Shown here in pieces: positions 25,187 through 34,712 of a stretch of DNA of 64,000 nucleotides. The position numbers and the translations under genes were made by a program. Positions within the stretch are counted from its first letter, which is position 1, and each line of letters begins with the position of its first letter. The notes beneath the pieces are model-generated. The model had not been told where the DNA came from, searched no databases, and saw only the letters and a program-made list of their open reading frames with translations. The DNA is from Pyrrhoderma lamaoense (taxonomy: Eukaryota; Basidiomycota; Agaricomycetes; Hymenochaetales; Hymenochaetaceae), in NCBI GenBank assembly GCA_002794735.1, contig NBAZ01000006.1, positions 496,001 through 560,000 of the forward strand. Reading direction: 5' to 3'.

Positions 25187-26902
25187 GTAGGCTCTTTATC
25201 ATACTCGGAAATACTCATTATCAGCGCTGGCTCAATATTAATATCTGGCTGGACTTTTTGGGTCTTAAATGACCACAGTGTAGTTATGTGCGATCTTTGG
25301 ATATCTACAGTCATCTAACATTTGTAACTAATTAGTTCCGAAATATCGATCACATCCCACAAACCAATGCCTCCTGTAACAATGAAACTTAAGACAATAA
25401 ACTAACTATGAAATAAAATGACCCATGCGCTTACCATATTCTCAACGAAAGTGGTTATTCTTCGCTTCGTTAGAATATGTTTCACCACTGTTAGGGAGCT
25501 TGAGATTTCCAGTCAGTTGATCAAGTGCCTTGAGTCTTTGCCATCTAATTGTAATTAGTTGACAAAGTAACAGAATTAATAATGCAGATAGCTCACTTCT
25601 TGCATTGGTCACATCTGTCTTGTATATGCCTTGGGTGTTGACTAAGCTGGCGGGTGTTGTTTGGTGGACAGAGTCTTTTCCATCTGTTTTGTAGGAGAAT
25701 CGTCGACCCAGGCACGTGAACATGGTTCGAGCTCGCGAGAGGAATCGGGGTAGATATGCGTGCAATCTACATATAGGACAGATGCGAAATCACACATCGT
25801 ATGTGAGTCGATTCTGAGAAAGAGGAGTGAAGCTTGAACAAGGATTAGAGCTATAGTAAAACGGGTGGTTTGTGATCAAGTGATGTATAAGATCCTTTTA
25901 TACGGAAATTCTTGATTGAGATCGATATCTCGAGTCGAGGAAGGAATGTATCCAAGTCTCACCCCTTATTCAATGAGCACGGTGATCTAGGGTGGCTCAC
26001 AAATAATTCAACAAGGGGAACAAAGAAGAACGGAACAAAAACCACTTCAAGACACGCGGGAATCTAAGCCATGGTAACCAACCAAAATATCAAACAAAAG
26101 GTTGCTCATACTCTTGCATTCTCATTTAATCCCCTTTCAAAAAATTTTTTGATGCTAAGCGAAAATTGTACTTACTCGCTATCATAGGTTTTCTCTAGGT
26201 TGTATCCTAATGTGGTTTGGTCTATCCACATGTGGTCGAGCGTAGTGGCCCGGTTGTTGCCCGGTAGCATGGAACTTCTTTGTCGTAAGTCTGAGCTGAA
26301 GCATTGTCAGCTCTATTCCTCCGAGTAATCCACGAGCCTTCATGATCTCCCATACGTGGACTTTAGTTAAGTAGGACAAGTCAAATACTCGAGTACAAAA
26401 AGGGATAATCCTGTTTACGCAATATGGGCCTATAGGCAAGCTCTCACGGGCTCATTTGACGTGTGAGACTAGCAGGTACTAATGAAGAAGTAGGGATAAG
26501 ATAGTAGCGAAACAAAGCATAATTACTTTTGAAACTTGCTGCAGCATATCACAACATAGGTCTCGAGGATTGAATATGCAAATAAATCTGAGAAATTTCG
26601 CGTCTTTTTAAAGAGACAATAATCTACCACGATAACTCTCAATATGCGCCCATTATCAGCTATAACATAGAATACTAGAAAATATATGTTTATCATTCTG
26701 TGATATGCTAGTGTAAATGCTTAGCCACATCGTCTATTACCGTATTTGGAGTATGCACAAATACAAATCAACGACGCGCCTCACAGCCACCGTGACTGTA
26801 TTTGAGACCGCGTCGCGTCGCGGTGGTTCCATTAACACACTTGATCAAGAACGTATTTGGCGTACACAGACATAGAAATCATACTTGAAACAAGCCTTGA
26901 AA
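25187..26902. other. Gene-poor stretch
   Basis: Two minus-strand ORFs stand out only by length: 25442-25765 (107 aa, with a hydrophobic ALLILLLCQLITI stretch) and 26182-26439 (85 aa). Neither has a recognised domain or a convincing splice model. GC-rich runs of GCGTCGCGTCGCGG near 26810 precede the next gene and may be part of its promoter. Confidence 0.35.
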
Positions 26903-27673
26903 ATGAATAACAATATTTACATCCAAACATCCGATACTAATTCACAATGGGTAGAATACCCTCCGGTACCACCTGTTGTGGCCCTACCAGTGCCAGTCAA
27001 CAACGATGAGTCAGTGTTGAACCGAGATTATTCTTACAACTGTTTCCCCATAGAGACACGTTCCCACGGGGTAAACCCCGAGACGACAGCAACACCTACT
27101 AATGAAAACCACAGCTCAGTTATGATGTGGTCTGTCGATGAGAATAAGGAAACAGGCGCAGTACCTATCAGTGCCTCATACGAAGAGTTCGAGTTCATTA
27201 AGAAGAAGCTTCGTATGCTAGAAAATAGACAATCGAAGTGTAAGAGAGAGTCCCTCAGAAGAACTCAAAATGAGTTACAGAAGCTGAAGACCGAGTCGCG
27301 CCAAGCAAATTATAACCATGTCAAGAGGTTTAGAGAACGTATTGAGGTCATGAATAGTAAGACAATGCTACACGAAGGGAGTCGAGTAGAAGAGAGGCGT
27401 GAGATGGTTCTGAGACGGCGTACGTTGCTCTTGCAAGGCTTGATGCACTTGACGGGTGGGACGACATACAAACCCGAGACGTACAATAGCTTGGATAAGC
27501 TCGGCCTGACAAGAGACGATGTAGAAAACATGTCGTCAGAGGTCGTCTCCTTGTCGTATGAATGTTATAATAAATTGAGTGAGTTATTTAAGGTAATAAA
27601 GTCAGGTAAGTATTATGACGCTCTGACGGGACGTATAGATATACATGAGGTGAGTCTTGAGCGTGATATATAA
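26903..27673 (+). CDS. Hypothetical coiled-coil protein
   Basis: Single-exon frame of 256 aa starting at the ATG at 26903-26905. The N-terminal ~90 residues are Pro/Asn/Thr-rich and probably disordered. Residues ~95-165 are strongly charged with heptad-like spacing (RESLRRTQNELQKLKTESR), predicting a coiled coil, followed by a basic EERREMVLRRR segment and a mixed C-terminal part. It could be a regulator with a lost or divergent DNA-binding domain, but no family is recognised. The absence of introns and its position at the border between accessory and core DNA leave some doubt that it is expressed. Confidence 0.5.
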   Translation: MNNNIYIQTSDTNSQWVEYPPVPPVVALPVPVNNDESVLNRDYSYNCFPIETRSHGVNPETTATPTNENHSSVMMWSVDENKETGAVPISASYEEFEFIKKKLRMLENRQSKCKRESLRRTQNELQKLKTESRQANYNHVKRFRERIEVMNSKTMLHEGSRVEERREMVLRRRTLLLQGLMHLTGGTTYKPETYNSLDKLGLTRDDVENMSSEVVSLSYECYNKLSELFKVIKSGKYYDALTGRIDIHEVSLERDI

Positions 27674-27885
27674 CGTCGATTAACGTGGTTTTGAACGAGT
27701 TTAGAGTTCGAGAGTTACACGTGAGACTACTATAGCACTATGCACGACGCGTATGTGTTACTATGTAAGTACTGAGTGTAGGTATACAAGGTAAGAAACT
27801 TAGAAAGTACATGTACATTGCCTGGTGCATTGCAATAATCTAGTGTATGAATAAATAGTATACAATGTATCTAATAAAATTATCA

Positions 27886-28791
27886 TCACACGGACATCTT
27901 CATCGCTATCGGTGGATGTGGGTTGTAATCTTCGATAATTACATCCTCTGGCTGAACGTCATCCAAGTCGACTGAGCTCATGTCCCTTCTCCATCTAATT
28001 TTTGGAAACGCTCGAGGCTCTCTCTCTATTTGGGTTTTGAGTGCATCAACGTGGTCGCGATAAACATGAGCATCTCCAAGCTGTATGATAAGCTGATGCG
28101 CGTCGGTATCCGTAAGCCGAGCAATGAGGTGGGTAAGGATAGCATACGAAGCAATGTTGAAGGGAATTCCTAAACCAAGGTCGGCTGATCGCTGGAACAT
28201 GAGACAGCTCAGCTTCCTCCTCTCACCCCGGGAGGGGTTGGAAAGCGAAGAGACATAGAACTGGCAAAGAATGTGACAAGGTGGAAGGGCCATCTTGTCC
28301 ATATCGGCGGGATTCCAAGCGGAGAGTATGATGCGTCTATCGGTTGGATTATTCTTGATTTTGTTGATAACTTCCCGTAGTTGGTCTATTCCCTTCCCCG
28401 TGTAGTCCGAGTCACAGCTCTCGTATTTGGCTCCAAAGTGTCTCCACTGGAACCCATACACAGGACCGAGATCCCCTTCTCGCCTATGAGTTAAGCCCCT
28501 CTGATCGAGGAATGCTCGCGACCCATTTCCATCCCATATTTTGACGCCTCTCTGGGAAAGAAGATTACTATCCGTCTGGCCCTTGATAAACCATATCAAC
28601 TCTTCGATAATTCCACGAGAAAAGACGCGTTTTGTTGTTAGAAGAGGGAGCGTGTTATCACCAAGGGAGAAACGAAGGTTTGGTGGTGCAAAGATGGAGA
28701 TGGTACCAGTACCTGTTCGATCCTCACGAATCTCCCCAGTGTCTAGTACATCCTTGATGAGCTGTGTGTACTGGTGTTCCTCGTGGTCCAT
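27886..28791 (-). CDS. CDC21: Thymidylate synthase
   Basis: 301-aa single-exon enzyme making dTMP from dUMP with methylene-tetrahydrofolate, for DNA synthesis. Start ATG 28789-28791. Family hallmarks are all present: the N-terminal EDRTGTGTISIFAPPNLRFSL (phosphate-binding Arg), WNPADMDKMALPPCHILCQF with the catalytic Cys, QRSADLGLGIPFNIASYAIL for the dUMP pocket, and a C-terminal MKMSV, the closing tail. QRSAD has Ala where Cys is usual next to the Asp; this is not a catalytic residue. The length is normal for fungi. It is divergently arranged with CDC20; the 150-bp gap carries two ACGCGT sites, the element that drives G1/S expression of this gene in budding yeast. Confidence 0.96.
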   Translation of the reverse strand: MDHEEHQYTQLIKDVLDTGEIREDRTGTGTISIFAPPNLRFSLGDNTLPLLTTKRVFSRGIIEELIWFIKGQTDSNLLSQRGVKIWDGNGSRAFLDQRGLTHRREGDLGPVYGFQWRHFGAKYESCDSDYTGKGIDQLREVINKIKNNPTDRRIILSAWNPADMDKMALPPCHILCQFYVSSLSNPSRGERRKLSCLMFQRSADLGLGIPFNIASYAILTHLIARLTDTDAHQLIIQLGDAHVYRDHVDALKTQIEREPRAFPKIRWRRDMSSVDLDDVQPEDVIIEDYNPHPPIAMKMSV

Positions 28792-28875
28792 CGTCTCGTT
28801 GGTATATTTGTGAGTCTAGCCTCTGCAGTAATCAATGAACATTTAATTTTGTATGCACAACAGGATCACATGATC

Positions 28876-28881
28876 ACGCGT
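28876..28881. promoter_or_regulatory. MCB-type ACGCGT site
   Basis: Palindromic ACGCGT, ~85 nt upstream of the thymidylate synthase start and ~60 nt upstream of the CDC20 start. It is the MBF (Mbp1/Swi6) recognition core known from yeast DNA-synthesis genes. The site is seen; its use here is inferred. Confidence 0.5.
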
Positions 28882-28909
28882 TTGAAGTTGAAAGTAAGTA
28901 ATACTTGCC

Positions 28910-28915
28910 ACGCGT
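28910..28915. promoter_or_regulatory. Second MCB-type ACGCGT site
   Basis: A second ACGCGT 34 nt from the first, ~27 nt upstream of the CDC20 ATG. Paired MCB sites at this spacing are typical of MBF-regulated promoters. Confidence 0.5.
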
Positions 28916-28941
28916 TTTCCAGTCAAGCACTTTAAACCATC

Positions 28942-30899
28942 ATGGCATACGACCCAAAAACACCTTCCAAACGCTCTAGAAACGATACAAGGACCCCTCT
29001 GACACCATCTCTCACTCATGGTGTGAATAACATTACTCAAAGCGCAAATCCCTCACAACACAAGACACGACATGTCACTAGCAAGCACAGGTCAAAGTCT
29101 GTTAAGGCTCCAAAGCCAAGTCAGGCAGATATAACTAATCCTTTCATTGCACAATCCGACTTCACGCCAGACACCTCCAATATCTTGGGACACAAGCCCA
29201 AATCTCAGTCAATATCCAAAAGTACCTCATATGATTTCAAGGCGGCCCTTGATCTTGGAGGTGGTCGCTCGCGGCCTTCATCTCCAGCAAGAAAGTTGAC
29301 CGATAGCGGTACTTTCATTATCACCGATGCACTTAGGAAAGAGGCGAGCATGGGTGTAATCAGCCTTAAGGATGCTCAAAGTCAATTTGACATCCTTAAA
29401 GGGAAGGATTATACGCCTCCTCCACGTGCGAAGATGACTCGCTCACGATCCCAGCCTGCCATTGGTAGAGTATGTGCTTCTTCCCTTTCTCCTGCGAAAT
29501 ACGAAGCTAAAGGATTTGGTGTGTAGCGCACTCGTACTTACTCACATTCACGTGAAAGACCTTACGCCGATCGTGCACACACAGATCGTTTCATCACCAA
29601 TCGTGCTGAACAGGATCTTTGCGCTACCCTTGAATTAATGCATCTCAATGTCAACTCAGCTTCTCCGGGGCATACAAAGCGACTCGCGGATGCAACGGGA
29701 TTACCGATCAACAAACGTGTGCTCGCATACCATGAAGCTCCCCCGCGGCTGCTCGTCCAGACCCAATGTTATCTGAACAGCGTGAGCATGTCAAACCGCT
29801 GCTAGCATCCGCCGGATCAGGCTCAATAGGGAGAAGTGGTGGTGGATCCTCAAAGTCTCGAAAAATAACTACTCAGCCTGAGCGTGTCCTTGATGCCCCA
29901 GGAATGATGGATGATTTCTACCTCAATCTTATCAGCTGGTCTTCTCAAAATATCGTTGCTGTCGCTTTAGGGGAAAGTACTTACACTTGGCGCGCCGATA
30001 CGGGCTCTGTTTCACATTTGGGTGATGTTGCTGATGGTGCATACGCTTCTTCTGTGGAATTTTCTGCGGACGGTACATTCCTTGCTATTGGCACGGGCTC
30101 CGGAGATGTTGAGTTATGGGATACGGAAACAGGTGTGAGGCTTCGCTCAATGATTGGCCACTCAGCTCAGGTACCTGCTCTCGCTTGGAACGGACATGTA
30201 CTGAGTAGTGGTTGCGGGGACGGTAGCATCTGGCATCATGATGTGCGCATCGCGAGACACAAAATTATGGAACTAATTGGGCATCATGGAGAGATCTGTG
30301 GCTTGAAATGGCGTGCTGACGGTGAATACCTTGCCAGTGGCGGAAATGACAATCTGGTCAATATATGGGATGCCAGACTTGAACAGAGCTTACTCAATGC
30401 TGGAGACCCGAACAAAGAAATAGAAGTACGAACTCAGCCTAAGTTTGCTAAGCGAAATCACTCAGCAGCAGTCAAGGCTTTAGCATGGTGCCCCTGGCAA
30501 TCTAATCTACTTGCTACCGGAGGTGGGACGAATGATGCTACTATTCACTTTTGGAACTCTGCGACGGGTGCTCGTGTCCAGTCTCTGAAGACTCCCGCAC
30601 AGATTACGAGTCTGCACTTCGCACCACACAAAAAAGAAATATTTTCGACGCATGGCTATCCCGATAATGCGTTGATGGTTCACTCCTACCCAACACTAAA
30701 CAAAATAGTGGAAATTAAGGAGGCTCATGATGCTCGAGTACTGTTTAGTTGTGTTGGTCCTGCAGGAGACTTAGTGTTGACTGGGGCTGGTGACGAAAAT
30801 CTGAAGTTTTGGAGAATTTGGGAAGTGCCGAAGAAGGAGAAAAGTCTTAAGAAAATGGCAAGTTTGGGCTTATGTAGGGATGGTTTGGGTATACGGTAG
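28942..30899 (+). CDS. CDC20: CDC20/Slp1 anaphase-promoting complex activator (one apparent frameshift)
   Basis: WD40 co-activator that brings mitotic substrates to the APC/C and is the target of the spindle checkpoint. Exon 1 is 28942-29469; a 57-nt intron (29470-29526) joins IGR to RTRTYSHS in phase 0; exon 2 runs to 30899. The N-terminal half has basic and Ser/Pro-rich regions, a C-box-like DRFITNR (~residue 200) and RVLAYHEAPP, the Mad2-interaction motif. The seven-bladed propeller follows (VLDAPGMMDDFYLNLISW onward), and the protein ends in Gly-Ile-Arg, the IR tail that docks on the APC/C. Right after the Mad2 motif the frame changes at a run of five C (29740-29744). One more C gives ...PPAAARPDPMLSEQREHVKPL, the family sequence, so a read error is more likely than a mutation in an essential gene. 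Confidence 0.92.
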
Positions 30900-31186
30900 A
30901 TAGATTTTGTTCATTTGTCATGTCATGGCTGTACCTTTATAGAATTAACGGATTAATTGTACCCTTAATCTGCTCTAAATGCTTTGTAGTGTATTTCTGC
31001 CTGCTAGTTAAATGTAAATTTGCATATCGAAAGGTTCCAAGATACGATTAATCTTTGCTCATTTGATGAGTCAGCAATTCCTGTCTCTTTGCTCTTTCCT
31101 TTCACTTAAAGTTTGCATACATGATACCCACGAGTTCTCCTGACCCGTCGTTTTCCTTCAGATAGTAGAACTTTAATTATTAGTAG
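30900..31186. other. Intergenic, no feature seen
   Basis: AT-rich 3' flank of CDC20 and 5' flank of the next gene, on the same strand. No motif was recognised. Confidence 0.3.
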
Positions 31187-32939
31187 ATGCAAACAAATGG
31201 CAGCGTTAGGGGAAGGGTGAAGGACTCATATTCAACTCCTTCCACATGGAATAGAATACAGCAGACTCCAGAACTCTTGAGCTTGATCTTTGTACAATGT
31301 CTTCCTGTGTATAATATGATTCCAGATGCCAAAACAGCGCCAATGCTACTTCTGGTAAGTAAATTATCTGTCTGTAAAATGCCGCATCCATCTAATCTAA
31401 CAGCTCTGTAGGCAGTCTGTCGTTCGTGGCGTTATCTAGCCTTGGCAACCCCTCAGCTATGGTCTCAATTACGGCTTAAAGTTCCTTACTATAGTACCGA
31501 TGAAGGTGCTGAGCGTTCTGTACAGCTGCTGAAGCAGTTTAGATGCATGCTCAATACTTTTCTCCTTCGATCTGGAGCTGTCCCTTTGTCCCTTGATATC
31601 AACCTTTCAAATGCCATGAGTGATGCCGGGATTGAATCTTATGGTGCTACCGCATTCCTAACTAATTTGATTACCTCTTCGATTTTCCCTTACGCTCACA
31701 AGTGGCGTCACCTAACATTATCATCTTCATTATCTGACATCCTTCCTGTTTTCTATTTCCTTAAATCTGGAAGTCCTCAAGCATTGACCGCTTTGGCCCT
31801 TGATTTTTCATGTACACCTATAATAGTACCTTATGATCAAGATGTAGGGATGGCGATTGATTCACTTACAGAAGATAGACAAAGTCAACTAACCATTCCA
31901 TTATCTCTGGCCGGTCTTAGTCGGTTAGAAACCTTCTCTTTATATGGAAACTCCGATTCCAATATCTGTTTTATCTGGGATCTTAATCGTCTCCCGTCCA
32001 CTGTCAAGAATATCTTGCTTTGGGACGTGAGACTGCAATGTAAACTTGTTTCCCCTTTGCAGATCCATATGAATTCTCTGCAGACTCTGCGTCTTCGTTC
32101 AACATTGTCTATGGAGACGCTAATCTCGATACTTCTTAGTTCCCCCGAACTAGAGGAATTGACTTTGGATGTACAAATTTCAGAAGACTATAAAACATAC
32201 CCAGGTATAGGTTATAAAAAAGTTGTATTGATGTCCAAGCTTAGGGCACTCCGTTTCTGTGCAAACGAAACTACAACAGAATTTCTCGACTATCTTATCC
32301 TTCCATCGTTAATTACGCTTGATTTTGTCATTGAGAACGATTCGAATGGCCCTGAGGCTCTGCGACGTATTCAAACATTAGTCATGAAGTCACAGACAAA
32401 ATTAATTTCATTAGTGCTGAATGATGGACAAGGAGACATTGAGGAAGACAATATAATACATTTCCTACATCAAGTCCCATATTTACAGGAACTTAGGATC
32501 TTGAAGCAAAATATGAGTGATCGAATCCTCAATGCTTTAACTCCAGTTCATGGGGAATCGAACAACTCGATTCCGTGTAATTCCTCGCCATCTTCTTTAT
32601 GTCCGGGTCTGACCAGTATCACGTTCACTTCGCGGAACGATTTTTCTCCACAAAGTATAAGTAAACTGATCATATCAAGGTTTGTTTTCCTCATCATATC
32701 TATTTCGGAGCATCTTCTAATGAAACACATATAGAACCCATCGACATAAAAGTGAGGAGCGTTGTCAGTATCCAGAGCATATATGCGAAACGGATAGTCA
32801 TAACGGTGCCTTGAGACTCTTTCAGGCAGTCGTGCCTGATCCAGGTTCCGTCTATGAACAGCCAAGAATAAAAGATTGTATAAGAAAAGGATTCCATCTG
32901 GTGCTCCAGAAAGCGATCGGGATACCATTCTCTGTCTAA
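31187..32939 (+). CDS. F-box domain protein
   Basis: Three exons, 31187-31354, 31412-32679 and 32735-32939 (introns 57 and 55 nt), give 546 aa. The N-terminus has an F-box of the type frequent in mushrooms: TPELLSLIFVQCLP, then VCRSWRYLALATPQLWSQL (residues ~22-75). The rest is a diverged leucine-rich region (LQTLRLRSTLSMETLISIL, LEELTLDV, LRALRFC) expected to form a solenoid for substrate binding. Such proteins usually serve as SCF ubiquitin-ligase adaptors; the substrate is unknown. The third exon (ending in KAIGIPFSV) keeps the frame, but without it the second would end at 32734. Confidence 0.8.
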
Positions 32940-33068
32940 AGTAGTTATTATATGTATTTTGTACTAGTTATACATATTCACCAAAGTATATTCTCTTAAT
33001 TCGACGTTATGCTTATTCACTATCTCGTGCAAAGAAAAATAATAGAAAACTGGGCGAATCTGAAAAAA

Positions 33069-33147
33069 GGTCCTACCCGGAATCGAACCGGGGTTACAGG
33101 AAAGCTTCTATCAGAATCCTGTGTGATAACCGCTACACTATAGAACC
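33069..33147 (-). tRNA. tRNA-Gln (CTG) with an 8-nt intron
   Basis: 79 nt on the minus strand fold as a cloverleaf. The acceptor stem is GGTTCTA with TAGGACC (one G-T pair), the D-arm starts GTGTAGCGGTTATCAC, the anticodon stem is CAGGA with TCCTG, and the T-arm is CCCGG-TTCGATT-CCGGG. The anticodon loop is 15 nt instead of 7. Placing the intron after position 37 leaves TT-CTG-A plus one T, so the anticodon is CTG (Gln) and the intron is TAGAAGCT. CCA is not encoded, as usual in eukaryotes. Confidence 0.9.
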
Positions 33148-33257
33148 AATAATAAAAGACGTCTATGAATGATATATAATTACAAAGATAGAACTAAATA
33201 CAGGAGGACTTGTAACTCGGTAACTTTTATTCTCTTAGTTCTTGCCCGTTTGCAATA

Positions 33258-34528
33258 ATGGCCACTGTGCTTCACCGAGCTCGTGCACTGCGGATTCTTC
33301 CTGCTCGACGCGCACTGACGCGCGAGTTCACTGCGTCTGCTTCAGGTGAATAGATTTCATTAAACTGAATTATGTAGAATCCCGAACTTAAAATTTCTCT
33401 ACAAGCTTGCAAAAAGCGTGTCAAGTCTGCGGAGGTTCCTTCTGAAGACGAGGATTTCTTCGGAGCGACTTCAGATGACCTCTTTTCATCTGATTCATCT
33501 GCATCTACGTCCGAGGGAACATCACTAAGCTCTACGAATTCGGCAAGAAATTCGTCTCAGTATTTTGACCAACAGCTGGCGTTTGTATCCGAACGCCTTG
33601 GTCCCAACCCCAAAGCAAAGCACCCACAAATCCGTAAATCAGCTATCAGTGATCTCCTTCATCACAGCTCAAGCGCAGACCAACTGGAGAAACTTACTAA
33701 TGTCATTGAAGCCTGGAGAGCTGATGGTCGGCAGGTAGACGAAAAAGTTACAGTCCAGATCATAGGTACGAAACTCTCGTCGTTCAAGATATCTGAGGTG
33801 TACTTGTCGTTTCTCATAGTATATACTTCTTTTTAGATCGGTATCTGCACAGCAAACCTGAACTACTCATTCGGCTATTTGCTGATAGGAGAAAATACGG
33901 CCTTACCATTCCTTCTATGGAAGACGCAAGACGAATTCTACGCCGTTTGGTTCTTTATAGACCTCACAACATCGTTAATTCTACCGATCGTGCAGTTAAA
34001 CATGCATTTGCTGTAGCTTCATTGGGAAATGCTGTCACTTTTGCCGCACTCCTGCCTTCACATGGTCTCAAACCAGCGACTGAGGATCTTACCTGTGCAG
34101 CCCTCTTGGGCCAAGCCTATGCACAAAGTTTATTATCGTCTACCCCTAAACCTTCCAAATCTCCAGAATCATCTGAAGAAGGCAGTCCCTCCGAGGTTCA
34201 GGTTGAGAATGATCAGGCTAGCAAGCGTGGTTTATCAAGTATTTCGGGTTCGCTTGCCAAATTATTCTCTTCAAGTGAGATAGAACAGGAATTTGTTGCA
34301 GATATCAGTAAGAATAGGGGGAGCAATCACGATCCTAAGGTGTTATCTATGCGAAATTACGGTTTCACTCAGTCCAGAGAATTAGAGCAAAAATGGGTAT
34401 TTGATGCTCTACGCGCCGTTGTGAAAACACTAGAAAAGCAGGATAATCGCCCTTACCTACATGTGCTTAATAAAGCGCTTCAGCAACGAAAAGATAATCT
34501 TGCCTCACCGGAAGCTCAAGCTGCTTGA
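33258..34528 (+). CDS. Predicted mitochondrial protein of unknown function
   Basis: Three exons, 33258-33345, 33406-33765 and 33837-34528, give 379 aa. The first exon encodes MATVLHRARALRILPARRAL, rich in Arg with no acid for over 20 residues, a typical mitochondrial targeting peptide. An acidic Ser-rich linker follows (EDEDFFGATSDDLFSSDSS). The body is mostly helical: KHPQIRKSAISDLLHH, IEAWRADGRQV and SMEDARRILRRLVLYRPHN. It carries a low-complexity insert (STPKPSKSPESSEEGSP) near residue 220. Helical pairs such as LIRLFADRRKYGL...ARRILRRL could belong to a divergent helical-repeat protein of mitochondrial expression, but I recognise no family. Confidence 0.75.
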
Positions 34529-34712
34529 TACAGCTTGATATACTTATATACACGTAGATTACTCTAACAAATAATGCAATCTTCTTTAAAACTTAAATTA
34601 TACATGGTTTTGTCTACTGTTTTTTCAATTTTCTTCCAGTCCGCTCGTCTTTGAATGAACTCATATATATCCTTTCATTCGCATAAAAGGAAAATTAGGA
34701 CGATGTAGACAT

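Noticed and set aside
29470..29526. Premature stop in CDC20 at 29524-29526
   Set aside because: The TAG is the acceptor end of a 57-nt intron that joins the conserved frame in phase 0.
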